DNA from: an uncultured Bacteroidales bacterium
GTDB taxonomy: Bacteria; Bacteroidota; Bacteroidia; Bacteroidales; UBA932
Reading direction: 5' to 3'
Assembly: GCA_944322925.1 (NCBI GenBank)
Contig: CALUQM010000005.1
Span: 18,685 to 82,684, forward strand
Length of the DNA stretch: 64,000 nt
A model generated the notes under the pieces. The model saw nothing but the letters and a program-made list of their open reading frames with translations. It had not been told where the DNA came from and ran no database searches. A program made the translations under genes and the position numbers. Position 1 is the first letter of the stretch. Every line of letters begins with the position of its first letter. Below are positions 17,101 through 25,731 of this stretch, piece after piece.

Positions 17101-17727
17101 ATGAAAAAACTTTTGACTTTTTGCGCTTTCCTGTCGGCAGCGCTTCTCGTGGCATCATGCGGTGCATCCAAAAAAAACGCGACGGTAAATACACTCGGCG
17201 TGGAGGAAATGAAGTCTCCGGCTCAGGTTTATGCCGAGGAGGCTCCGGACAATGTACAGAGGGCCTGGGCTTCGTACAATGATTTCGATCCGACCGTAGC
17301 CAACAGAGGAGCGGCAGCCCTGGCCAGGGCGGAACTCGCTTCCCAGATAGGGATAATCGTCCAGAACGCCATCGATATATACCGCGGCAAGTTTACGCAG
17401 AATGTATCGGACGGATCGAAAACCAAGCAGGTCACGGACGGCGGAGGTGAAGCCGGCGACGAAGTAAAGGCTGCTTCCGAAGAACTCGTACAGGGAAGCA
17501 AGATCGTCAAAAGCAATACCTATCTTCAGAAAGACGGTACGAGGACGGCTTACGTGTGTGTAGAGGTGAATATCGACATGATAATGGAGAACGTCAAGAA
17601 CAACCAGAAACTTATGCATCTTATCTCCGAGCAGGAAAAGGAGATGATAGAGCAGGAGAAGCAGGAGTTCGAGGAAGACATGCGGGAAGCATTCAGCAAC
17701 TACAGGAAAATGAGGGGCAGGGAATAA
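17101..17727 (+). CDS. LPP20-like lipoprotein
   Basis: 208 aa. Lipoprotein signal MKKLLTFCAFLSAALLVASC (Cys20 lipidated). The body resembles the LPP20 fold: a helix rich in Ala (ANRGAAALARAELASQIG), a variable loop and a strand pair ending TAYVCVEVNID. The last 40 residues are a highly charged helix (EQEKEMIEQEKQEFEEDM) that may form a coiled coil. First gene of a tight four-gene operon (gaps 3, 22 and 20 bp). LPP20 proteins are envelope lipoproteins without known enzymatic function. Partner is probably the next gene, which has the same fold. Confidence 0.72.
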   Translation: MKKLLTFCAFLSAALLVASCGASKKNATVNTLGVEEMKSPAQVYAEEAPDNVQRAWASYNDFDPTVANRGAAALARAELASQIGIIVQNAIDIYRGKFTQNVSDGSKTKQVTDGGGEAGDEVKAASEELVQGSKIVKSNTYLQKDGTRTAYVCVEVNIDMIMENVKNNQKLMHLISEQEKEMIEQEKQEFEEDMREAFSNYRKMRGRE

Positions 17728-17730
17728 GAT

Positions 17731-19590
17731 ATGTCACCGTACCTCAGAATTGCCGTTCTGATTCTGAGCCTGTCGGCAGGAACGGCTGCGATTGCCCAGA
17801 CCTATGATCAGGTGGTGGGCAATCGCGGCGTATATCTTTTTGCCGAAGGGACAGGCTCTTCATTCAGGGAGGCCGACAATGCCGCACTGGCACAGATCTC
17901 CGACCAGATAGCTGTGGCGGTCCGCTCTGATCTGACCGTTACCCAGACGCGGCAGAAGGAAGACAGGAAATATGCGGCCAGCACATCTTTCGAGTCTGTC
18001 GTGGAGACATACTCTCAGGCCACTCTGACCATGTGCCAGAGGATAGTAGTCAAGAACGGCCCCAAGAAATACAGGATTCTCCGTTATATCCCTAAAGCCG
18101 AGATCGCCAGAGTGTTCGAAGCCAGGGAAGCAAAAGTCCTCGAAATGGTCGGGATTGCGGAAAAGGCCGAGACCGAACTTAAAATAGGGGATGCCCTGAG
18201 ATATTATTACTGGTCGCAGATACTTGCTTCGACGCTGCGCTATCCGAATGAAGTATATTATATGGACGGCGAAGGCGAGAAAAGACAGCTTTCCGTATGG
18301 CTGCCTCTGAAGCTGAACGAAATTCTCGAAGGGATAGACATAGCTTTCGACGGATTTTCTGACGACAGGAACATGTACGGCAGACTGCGTTTTACATTTG
18401 ACGGGAAACCGGTGTCGAATGTGGACTATACGTACTGGGACGGTTTCGACTGGAGCTATCCTGTTTCAGCCAAGGACGGGCTCGGCTTTTTCGAGCTCCG
18501 TGCGGATGCGGATGTTCCGTGGATAAATGTCAAGATCGAATACGCATACGACTATGAGGCCCATATAGACAAGGATGTCGAACCGGTCATAGAAGCGGTC
18601 TCTCCGATAGATTACACCGGCGCCTATCATAACAATGTCCTCCTGCGCAAGCCTGCCGTCAAGGATAAGGAAGGCCCTGTAACCGTAGCTGAAAATAATG
18701 CTCCTGTCGCAACGGATGCCGTTTCGACGGCCCGTGAAGAAACGGCATCCTCATTCGCCGTAACTTCGGAAAGCGACAGGGAATATTGCCGCCATGCGGT
18801 TTCGGAAATTCTCGACTGCATGGAGTCCGGCAATTATGAAGCGGCAAGACAGTACTTTTCCGAAGAGGGGTACGGGCTTTTCACGAAGCTTCTCCGCTAC
18901 GGAAATGCCCTCGTGCTCGACAAGTCCGCTCCTGAATGCCTGACATTCAACGGGGACATATTCTGCCGGAGCATTCCGATGAGTTTCTCTTTCAGAAACA
19001 ATTCCATAAAATTCGTCGAGGATGTCGTTTTCACGTTCGGCGACGGCAGGAAAATATCGAATATCAGTTTCGCTCTCGAAGATGTCACCCTGAATGACAT
19101 TCTCTGCAAGTCCAAGTGGGAAGACAGTGCGAAAATGGTCCTGATAGATTTTCTGGAGAACTACAAGACTGCTTTTGCCCTGAAGCGTCTCGATTACATG
19201 GAGGATATCTTTTCAGAAGACGCCCTGATCATTACCGGAAGGGTGGTAAGGAGGGCTCCGGTGGAAAACCGTATCCTGGGAAGCAGCGAATATGTCGAAT
19301 ACAACAGGCAGACCAAAGCGGAGTACATAAACAATCTCCGGTACAGTTTTGCAAGCAAGGAGTATATCAACATCAAGTTCTCCAATATGGAAATACTGAA
19401 AATGGGAAAGGGCGAATCGATATACAGCATTCAGATCAAGCAGGACTATTTTTCTTCGAATTACGGGGATTCCGGCTATCTTTTCCTTCTTGTCGATGCA
19501 GGCGACTACAGGCATCCGGTGATACATGTCAGGACATGGCAGCCGGAACCTGATCCTGAATTCGGGATATTCGGACCGTACAATTTCTGA
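17731..19590 (+). CDS. Exported LPP20-like protein with C-terminal NTF2-like region
   Basis: 619 aa, starting 3 bp after its neighbour. Signal peptide residues 1-22 (cleavage after IAQ). Residues ~25-150 repeat the LPP20 pattern of the preceding lipoprotein (ADNAALAQISDQIAVAVR, YRILRYIPKAEIARVFE). A middle beta-rich region (~200-320) and a polar linker follow. Residues ~465-619 look like an NTF2-like fold (FLENYKTAFALKRLDYMEDIF, IYSIQIKQDYFSS, ending HVRTWQPE). No catalytic signature was recognised. The domain calls rest on residue patterns, so they are tentative. It is probably periplasmic and works with the other products of this operon. Confidence 0.6.
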   Translation: MSPYLRIAVLILSLSAGTAAIAQTYDQVVGNRGVYLFAEGTGSSFREADNAALAQISDQIAVAVRSDLTVTQTRQKEDRKYAASTSFESVVETYSQATLTMCQRIVVKNGPKKYRILRYIPKAEIARVFEAREAKVLEMVGIAEKAETELKIGDALRYYYWSQILASTLRYPNEVYYMDGEGEKRQLSVWLPLKLNEILEGIDIAFDGFSDDRNMYGRLRFTFDGKPVSNVDYTYWDGFDWSYPVSAKDGLGFFELRADADVPWINVKIEYAYDYEAHIDKDVEPVIEAVSPIDYTGAYHNNVLLRKPAVKDKEGPVTVAENNAPVATDAVSTAREETASSFAVTSESDREYCRHAVSEILDCMESGNYEAARQYFSEEGYGLFTKLLRYGNALVLDKSAPECLTFNGDIFCRSIPMSFSFRNNSIKFVEDVVFTFGDGRKISNISFALEDVTLNDILCKSKWEDSAKMVLIDFLENYKTAFALKRLDYMEDIFSEDALIITGRVVRRAPVENRILGSSEYVEYNRQTKAEYINNLRYSFASKEYINIKFSNMEILKMGKGESIYSIQIKQDYFSSNYGDSGYLFLLVDAGDYRHPVIHVRTWQPEPDPEFGIFGPYNF

Positions 19591-19612
19591 AGATCCATTC
19601 AATTTCTGACCG

Positions 19613-21469
19613 ATGAAACGTTTATCAGCAATACTGCTCCTTATTTTTCTTTTTCAGTGTCTGGCATCGTCCCAGGAGATGTCCATGAATCTCAGGGGAA
19701 CGGTCGAGCATGCCATTGCCGACCTTGATGCAAAGACCTATTATCCTGTGACAGACCAGAATGACAATCTGTGCGCATTGCTGAAGGTGACGGTAACAAA
19801 CCGCCTTCAGAACGAGCTCGTCCTCAGCACCGGCGGACTCTCGGTCGTCAAAAGGGAAGAAAAGCCTGACGGAGAGATATGGTTTTATGTCCCTTATCAG
19901 GTAAAGAACCTGACCTTTACATGCAAGGGATATTCGAGGATGGCCCCGGTCCCGGTAAATCTGAAGGCAGGAGAAGTGTACCGCCTGACTATTGCCACCG
20001 ATGCCGCGGTTTCGACCGTCATGACAGCTACGGTAAGTTCCAATTATCTGAAAATGAAGGTCTATCCTGAGGATGCCCTCCTGTCTTTGGGGAGGACCAG
20101 CGATTGCGAGATTACGACGGAAGTCCTTTCCGACGGTACTTTCGCCAGACTCCTCGACTACGGCACGTATTATTACAGGATAGAACACAGCCTGTATGAG
20201 ACGGAGACCGGAACGGTCGAAGTAAGCGGTTCCAATGATGTCCGTCAGGTCTCGCTGCGGCCTGCATACAATACCCTGACAGTTCTGTCAGCACCGGATG
20301 CCGGGGCAGACGTGTTCATAAACGGAGAGCGTATGGGTACCACTCCTCTGACCCTGGACGAGAAACTGAAAAAGGGCCGCTACGCCCTGAGACTGGTACT
20401 CAGGGATTACGAGCCGTATGAGGATACTGTCTTACTGACCGGAGACGGTACGAGGATAACCCGAAGCGCTGTCCTGAACCCTTTGTATGCCATAGTCACA
20501 GTCAGGTCCGATGACAGTCAGGCCCAGATATGGGTGGATAAGGAATACAAGGGTACAGGTTCCTGGACCGGACGGCTGTCCGGCGAAGTGACACATGTCG
20601 TCGAATCGAGAAGGGAGAGTCACCAGCCGCAGAGCCGTTCAGTTACGGTAGAGGCAGGGGAGACCGGAAGAATCATAGAAGTCCCTGCTCCTGTCCCTCT
20701 TTATGCTACATTGAACATAGAGACAGATCCTGTAATGGCCGAAGTGCAGATCGACGGGAAAAATGTCGGCACGGCTCCTCTTGTCGAACAGGTCCTTATC
20801 GGGAAACGTACCGTATCCGCTTCCATGTCGGGATACGAGACTGAAACCGCCACCGTGGAACTCCGGCACAACGAAACGAAGACCGTGACGATTTCGCTGC
20901 AGGAAAAGCCTGCATATACACCGCCGGCGTCATCCTCGTATTCATCTGCCTATACTCCGGCACCGTACAAGTCCACGCCGTCATCCTCATATTCTTCAGG
21001 ATCCGGGTACAGGAAAACAAGGTACAGGTATCCCAATTATCAGGATGATTTCGCCGCTACTTTCGCCGATATCGTTTGCGGTTACGGATTATACAGGGAA
21101 AACTTCCACATCGGGATGACATACGCCCATGTCAGGACGAGGATAGGATATTACGGAACTTTGCTGTATGAATTCGACGATGTCGGATCCCTTGCTGTAG
21201 GCCCTGTTTTCAGACTTACCAGCGACAGGTCGAATGTCGACCTGCAGCTGTACGGAGGAATCGGCGTCAATACAGGTTCGAACGGGACTTTCCTGCTCGG
21301 GGATGCAGGTTTCCGTTTCGGATGGCACAGCCGGTCGCGTCTCAGCTGGTGGGATTTCGGTATCGGCTGCATGTATTTCAATGATGAGATCCTGCCTACA
21401 GTCAGCGTAGGCATCGGGATTTCACTTGTAGTCCTGGCGGGTATTCTCGGACTTGCCGCCGGTGCATAA
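19613..21469 (+). CDS. PEGA-repeat envelope protein with C-terminal membrane/barrel-like region
   Basis: 618 aa. Signal peptide (1-22, ending ASSQ), the same N-terminal module as the protein at 15205 (both contain YYPVTDQNDNLC and DGEIWFYVPYQV), then PEGA repeats (VFINGERMGTTPLTL, IWVDKEYKGTGSWTG, VQIDGKNVGTAPL). A Ser/Tyr/Pro-rich linker (~440-475) replaces the acidic linker of the paralogue. The last ~140 residues are different: alternating short strands (GSLAVGPVFRLTS, VDLQLYGGIGVN, WDFGIGCMYF) ending in a hydrophobic Gly/Ala-rich segment, suggesting an outer-membrane-associated beta structure. Third gene of the operon. Function unknown. Confidence 0.75.
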   Translation: MKRLSAILLLIFLFQCLASSQEMSMNLRGTVEHAIADLDAKTYYPVTDQNDNLCALLKVTVTNRLQNELVLSTGGLSVVKREEKPDGEIWFYVPYQVKNLTFTCKGYSRMAPVPVNLKAGEVYRLTIATDAAVSTVMTATVSSNYLKMKVYPEDALLSLGRTSDCEITTEVLSDGTFARLLDYGTYYYRIEHSLYETETGTVEVSGSNDVRQVSLRPAYNTLTVLSAPDAGADVFINGERMGTTPLTLDEKLKKGRYALRLVLRDYEPYEDTVLLTGDGTRITRSAVLNPLYAIVTVRSDDSQAQIWVDKEYKGTGSWTGRLSGEVTHVVESRRESHQPQSRSVTVEAGETGRIIEVPAPVPLYATLNIETDPVMAEVQIDGKNVGTAPLVEQVLIGKRTVSASMSGYETETATVELRHNETKTVTISLQEKPAYTPPASSSYSSAYTPAPYKSTPSSSYSSGSGYRKTRYRYPNYQDDFAATFADIVCGYGLYRENFHIGMTYAHVRTRIGYYGTLLYEFDDVGSLAVGPVFRLTSDRSNVDLQLYGGIGVNTGSNGTFLLGDAGFRFGWHSRSRLSWWDFGIGCMYFNDEILPTVSVGIGISLVVLAGILGLAAGA

Positions 21470-21489
21470 CCCTCTTTATTCCAGTAGCC

Positions 21490-23007
21490 ATGAGAAAATT
21501 CATCTTAATATTCCTGCTTGCGCTTTTCCCTCTTGTCATGTCCGGCCAGGACAGACGGGAATTCGACAGATTCAAGGAGCGGACCGAAAGAAGGTTCGAC
21601 CGTTCCGAAGAAAGGAAAAATGACAGGTTCGAGCGTTTTTCCGATAAGGTTCATGCCAGATTCGAGAGATTCCGTGCGAAGGCGAATTACGACTATGCCG
21701 CCTTCATGGCCAAAACATGGGGCAGGTACAGCGCCCTGCCTCCGATGAAGCGCCCGACGGAACCCAAACCCGTTGTCCCTCCTGTATATGTCCCTGATGA
21801 TGACATAGATGTTCCTGTCCCGGACTATACTGTTCCGTACGAGGAAATAGAGGTGGATACGACTCCGGTAGCCCCTCCGGAACTCCTGCCTGTCCCGGTT
21901 TCCCCGGAGCCGATGGATATCGTGACTTTCAGTTTCTACGGTACGGAATGTCATGCGGAGGCTGACATGGACTTCCGGTTCACTCTCGGAGATCTGTCGG
22001 AAGCGGCTCTCGGGCCCTTGTGGATCGAAATTTCGGACGGACGTTTCAACAATATGCTGTCGGACTGTATCAAGGCACGTTCGGACCTGGCCCTTTGCGA
22101 CTGGGCTTACCTGAAATATGTTGAAATGATGACAGAGGCATATCTCGGCACCGCTGACGCGAATGCTACCGTATTCCTTCAGCATTATATACTTACGCAG
22201 TCCGGCTATGCGGTAAGGCTGTGCAGGTCGCAGGAAAACGGAAGGCTGGCGCTGCTGGCTGCTTTCGATTCATCCGACATATACGGTTACAGGTTCATGC
22301 GCATAGGTTCGGAGAATTTCTACATTGTAGACAGGACAATGCCGGACGGCAGCTATTATGTTCTGGATATCCCTTTCGAGGCCGAGTGCGTGATGTCGTC
22401 CTCCGTTTCGATGCCGGTTCTGGAGAACAGGCCTTCCCGGCCGAGACTGCTTGCTTCGAAAACCTATCCCGATGTTTCAGCGGATGTGGATGTCAATCTC
22501 AATATGATGGATTTTTTCGGGGATTATCCTCTTACGTCCGACTGGTCCCTGTATTCTGCCGCTTCCTTGAGCCGGCAGGCAAAGTCATGTCTGTATCCGG
22601 TGCTGAAACAGGCCGTATCGGGAAAATCGGAAAAGGAGGCCGTCGGGCTACTGCTGAACTTTGTCCAGACATCACTTGAGTATATGACTGATGAAGAGCA
22701 GTTCGGATACGAAAGACCGCTTTTCCCGGATGAAAGTCTGTATTATCCGTATTGCGACTGCGAGGACCGGGCAATACTGTTTTCTGTTCTCGTGCGGGAG
22801 ATTCTCGGACTCGATGTAGTTTTCCTGCATTACCCCGGACATCTTGCCACTGCCGTAGCTTTCAGTTCGGAAGATGTTTCCGGAGACAATCTGATTGTGG
22901 ACGGCCGCAAATTCGTGGTATGCGATCCGACCTATATCAATGCCGGAATCGGAATGTCCATGCCTCAGTACAGGGGAGTCGGCGTCAAGGTGATAAGGAC
23001 GCTTTAG
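21490..23007 (+). CDS. Exported transglutaminase-like cysteine protease-fold protein
   Basis: 505 aa. Signal peptide (1-19, ending MSGQ). Residues 20-75 are extremely rich in Arg/Glu/Phe with a loose repeat (RFDRSEERKNDRFERF); a Pro-rich acidic linker spans 90-150. A middle domain (~155-330) is unrecognised. The C-terminal part carries a transglutaminase-type triad: Cys424 in CDCEDRA, His451 in YPGHLATAV and Asp479 in CDPTY. Such exported proteins act as peptidases or crosslinkers, so activity on envelope proteins or peptidoglycan is plausible. Last gene of the operon with the LPP20 and PEGA proteins; its stop overlaps that of the convergent HAD gene by 4 bp. Confidence 0.72.
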   Translation: MRKFILIFLLALFPLVMSGQDRREFDRFKERTERRFDRSEERKNDRFERFSDKVHARFERFRAKANYDYAAFMAKTWGRYSALPPMKRPTEPKPVVPPVYVPDDDIDVPVPDYTVPYEEIEVDTTPVAPPELLPVPVSPEPMDIVTFSFYGTECHAEADMDFRFTLGDLSEAALGPLWIEISDGRFNNMLSDCIKARSDLALCDWAYLKYVEMMTEAYLGTADANATVFLQHYILTQSGYAVRLCRSQENGRLALLAAFDSSDIYGYRFMRIGSENFYIVDRTMPDGSYYVLDIPFEAECVMSSSVSMPVLENRPSRPRLLASKTYPDVSADVDVNLNMMDFFGDYPLTSDWSLYSAASLSRQAKSCLYPVLKQAVSGKSEKEAVGLLLNFVQTSLEYMTDEEQFGYERPLFPDESLYYPYCDCEDRAILFSVLVREILGLDVVFLHYPGHLATAVAFSSEDVSGDNLIVDGRKFVVCDPTYINAGIGMSMPQYRGVGVKVIRTL

Positions 23008-23648
23008 ATTTTCAGCCCGAACGCTTTTTCCAGTTCTGCTGCAATGTGCGAAAAATCGTCCACTACAAGGTCTGCATACGGCGCTACGGCTTCGCGGCTG
23101 TTCGTAGTGGCGAGTGCGATGACTTTGCATCCGGCCCCGAGTCCGGAGAGAAGCCCGTTGAATGAATCTTCGAAGACAAAAGTGTTTTCCGGACCGCATC
23201 CGCATTTCCCCGTCCCGAGTCTGTAGCAGTCGGGATCCGGTTTGGACTTTGCGAAGTCTTCACCTGTAAAAGTATATTTCACGATGTCCCGGATTTCCGG
23301 CCTTGCCTTATATACCTGAGCCATTTTGTCCCTGTTGGAACTTGTGACTATGGCTGTCGGGTAACCCCTGTCTTTCAGATAGACGAGAAATTCGTATGCA
23401 CCGGGGATATATTCGAATTTCATCCCCGCTTCAAAGTCGTAGAGCTTTCTCCTGACTTCCTCTCTCGTGACTTCATCATCGGGAAAACACCGCAGCAGCG
23501 ACGTCGCTATCGTCTCGCCTTTCAGCCTGGCTGCAAGGTGAGGGTCGTCGAGGTATTCCGCCCCTATTCCATCCCAGAAATCGGTGTACTGGCCTTCGGT
23601 GTCGAAGATGACTCCGTCCAGATCGAAAAGAAAAGCCGCTTTTTCCAT
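23004..23648 (-). CDS. HAD-IA family sugar-phosphatase/phosphomutase-like hydrolase
   Basis: 214 aa. HAD motif I FDLDGVIFDTEG with both catalytic Asp, motif II Thr/Ser in IVTSSNRDK, motif III Lys in KSKPDPDCY and motif IV acidic pair in VFEDSFNG. An alpha-helical cap lies between motifs I and II, as in beta-phosphoglucomutase and related phosphatases. It follows the LacI regulator by 3 bp, so the two are co-expressed, and it may dephosphorylate a sugar phosphate linked to hexuronate use. The exact substrate cannot be read from the sequence. Confidence 0.85.
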   Translation of the reverse strand: MEKAAFLFDLDGVIFDTEGQYTDFWDGIGAEYLDDPHLAARLKGETIATSLLRCFPDDEVTREEVRRKLYDFEAGMKFEYIPGAYEFLVYLKDRGYPTAIVTSSNRDKMAQVYKARPEIRDIVKYTFTGEDFAKSKPDPDCYRLGTGKCGCGPENTFVFEDSFNGLLSGLGAGCKVIALATTNSREAVAPYADLVVDDFSHIAAELEKAFGLKI

Positions 23649-23651
23649 TTT

Positions 23652-24722
23652 TCAGTTTATGAAAATTTCCTGGTAGAACATCAGATTTTCCCTGATGATG
23701 ATGTCTGCCGGCATGAAGTGGTGTATGTCCTTGTCCCTTACGTTGTACAGAAGGGCGTGGATGAGGGATTTTACCGCATGGAATCCCTGAAGTTCAGGCC
23801 GCTGGCATATTACGGCGGCTATGCTTCCTTCCTCAAGACAGCGGGAGTTGTTGGTCGTGAGGTCGAATGAGACGATATTTATGTCTTCGATCGAGTGGGA
23901 GGCAAGTATGTCGGCGATGATATAGCCTCTTGAATTCAGTATGGCTATACATTTTACTTTCGGATTGTCGTTCAGGAATCTGAGGATGTCCTTTTCTGAT
24001 TCTTCCGGATCGAGGACAGATATCTTGGATTCCTTTATGGTCCTTCCCGATTTCCTTTCATTGAAGTATTCGAGCAGCCCGCTTATCCTCGACATCGAAT
24101 TCGTCGCCCTTTCATTACCCGTTCTCCTGGAACCGAAAACGGCGAATTCCGCATCATACCCGGGGCTGAAAAGTTCGAGCAGACGTCCGACGATCCTGCC
24201 GCAGGCGTTCTGGTCCGATGAATACGTGACGACAGGTTTCGTGCCTTCCACGACTGAATCCACGAATGCATACGGAATTCCGGCATTGTCGAGTTTTTCG
24301 CAAAGTATTGCCGTTTCCGAGGCGAAGGTAGCTCCTATGATCACTGCGTTGGGGTTCCTGTCCAGTATGCTTCTGAACGAGCTCCGGCAGGAATAAATGT
24401 CGAACTGGTTGTAGAAGGCATATTCGCACTGGATATTGATATCGGAATACTCCTCTATGGCGCGTTCGATCCCGAGCTGGACTATTCCCCAGTATTCTCC
24501 CTTGACTGCCGTAGGTATTGCAATGATGATCCGGTAGGTTTTCTTCAGCGAAATGGCCGAAGTATGGATATTGTACTTGTAGCCGGTTGCCGCCAGCACA
24601 CGTTCCACGGCTTCCGTACTCGAAGCCGATACGTTTCCTCTGTTGTGAAGGATTCTGTCGACGGTGCCGGGGGAAACGCCGGCCATTTGTGCGATTTCCT
24701 TGATGGTGACTTGTTTAGCCAT
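23652..24722 (-). CDS. LacI-family transcriptional regulator
   Basis: 356 aa. The N-terminal helix-turn-helix VTIKEIAQMAGVSPGTVDRI plus hinge occupies residues 4-60, then a periplasmic-binding-protein-like effector domain with substrate-binding-protein features (AIPTAVKGEYWGIVQLG). The variant SPGTVDRILHNRG in the recognition helix is the sugar-binding, substrate-binding-domain subtype common in Bacteroidota. It is divergent from the mannonate oxidoreductase and uxuA genes and probably represses them, releasing on a hexuronate-derived inducer; the inducer is inferred only from context. A palindrome (24750-24766) overlaps its own promoter region. Confidence 0.88.
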   Translation of the reverse strand: MAKQVTIKEIAQMAGVSPGTVDRILHNRGNVSASSTEAVERVLAATGYKYNIHTSAISLKKTYRIIIAIPTAVKGEYWGIVQLGIERAIEEYSDINIQCEYAFYNQFDIYSCRSSFRSILDRNPNAVIIGATFASETAILCEKLDNAGIPYAFVDSVVEGTKPVVTYSSDQNACGRIVGRLLELFSPGYDAEFAVFGSRRTGNERATNSMSRISGLLEYFNERKSGRTIKESKISVLDPEESEKDILRFLNDNPKVKCIAILNSRGYIIADILASHSIEDINIVSFDLTTNNSRCLEEGSIAAVICQRPELQGFHAVKSLIHALLYNVRDKDIHHFMPADIIIRENLMFYQEIFIN

Positions 24723-24749
24723 TGATAGATTCAGGTTTTGGTTTTGACG

Positions 24750-24770
24750 TTTGTAGCTTGAACAAATATT
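24750..24770. promoter_or_regulatory. Candidate operator and minus-strand promoter of the LacI-family gene
   Basis: TTTGT-N7-ACAAA inverted repeat (24750-24766). It overlaps AATATTTG on the minus strand (24763-24770), a one-mismatch -7 box with a TTTG about 20 bp upstream. Position suits autoregulation. Confidence 0.35.
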
Positions 24771-24802
24771 GTGATTTTTATTGAATTATCCAAAATAATT
24801 GT

Positions 24803-24810
24803 TAATTTTG
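24803..24810 (+). promoter_or_regulatory. Promoter of mannonate oxidoreductase-uxuA operon
   Basis: TAATTTTG with TTG 19 bp upstream (24781-24783), 43 bp before the ATG. Confidence 0.65.
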
Positions 24811-24853
24811 TGCACGTCCACGGAATAAATGTGTACTATATAAGGGTTTAAAG

Positions 24854-25672
24854 ATGAATAATTTATTTGATATCGAAGGCAAGGTTGCCGTTATGACAGG
24901 CGCCTGCGGTGTCCTTGGTGCGACAATTGTCAGGTATTTTGCTGCCCAGGGTGTGAAAATGGTGATCCTGGATCTGGAGCGCACATCTGAAACAGCCGAA
25001 TCGATAGTGGCTGAAATCAGGGACAACGGAGGCGAGGCCGTTTTCTATCCGACCAATGTCCTGGACAAGGCAGTCCTTGAAGACAATTATGCCAAGGTAA
25101 TGGAGCGTTACGGGAAAATCGATATTCTGCTGAATGCTGCCGGCGGAAACATGGCTTCGGCCACCGTACCTCCCGACAAGACTATTTTCGATCTGGATGT
25201 GGAAGCCGTGAAGAAGGTTACGGAACTCAATCTGTTCGGTACCGTTATACCTACCATGGTATTTGCCAGGGCAATGGCAGCTCAGAAGACAGGCTCGATC
25301 ATAAATTTCGCCAGTGAGTCGGCGCTCAGGCCTCTGACAAGAGTGGCGGGCTATGGCGTGGCAAAAGCTGCCGTAGCGAACTGGACAAAATATCTCTGTG
25401 CGGAGCTTGCAATGAAGTTCGGAGAGGGTATAAGGGTAAATGCCATAGCTCCCGGATTCCTGCTTACGAACCAGAACCGCACCCTGCTTACGAATCCTGA
25501 CGGAAGCCTTACCGAAAGGTCGCATACGATACTGGCACATACACCTATAAGAAGATTCCTCGAACCTGAGGAATTGCTCGGAACCCTTCACTGGCTTGCA
25601 TCGGATGCTTCGAAGGCAGTGACTGGAACTGTTGCCGTAGTCGACGGCGGTTTCGACGCCTTCTCTATCTGA
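24854..25672 (+). CDS. SDR-family D-mannonate oxidoreductase (fructuronate reductase)
   Basis: 272 aa short-chain dehydrogenase. The cofactor-binding turn is TGACGVLG (residues 13-20), followed by NAAGG, the catalytic Ser in NFASESALRP and the YxxxK pair in YGVAKAAVANW. Immediately followed by mannonate dehydratase, so it most likely interconverts D-fructuronate and D-mannonate. This SDR is the usual Bacteroidota replacement for the unrelated enterobacterial UxuB. Driven by the promoter at 24803 and probably under control of the divergent LacI-type regulator. Substrate is from context, family is certain. Confidence 0.85.
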   Translation: MNNLFDIEGKVAVMTGACGVLGATIVRYFAAQGVKMVILDLERTSETAESIVAEIRDNGGEAVFYPTNVLDKAVLEDNYAKVMERYGKIDILLNAAGGNMASATVPPDKTIFDLDVEAVKKVTELNLFGTVIPTMVFARAMAAQKTGSIINFASESALRPLTRVAGYGVAKAAVANWTKYLCAELAMKFGEGIRVNAIAPGFLLTNQNRTLLTNPDGSLTERSHTILAHTPIRRFLEPEELLGTLHWLASDASKAVTGTVAVVDGGFDAFSI

Positions 25673-25681
25673 CGTGCGTCT

Positions 25682-25721
25682 GACGGGTTTAATGATAAAA
25701 AGACGGGTTTAACGATAAAAA
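25682..25721 (+). repeat. Tandem 20-bp repeat between oxidoreductase and uxuA
   Basis: Two adjacent copies of GACGGGTTTAAYGATAAAAA (25682-25701 and 25702-25721) differing at one base. They fill most of the 59-bp gap and end 10 bp before the uxuA start. Confidence 0.8.
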
Positions 25722-25731
25722 TTGGAAAATC

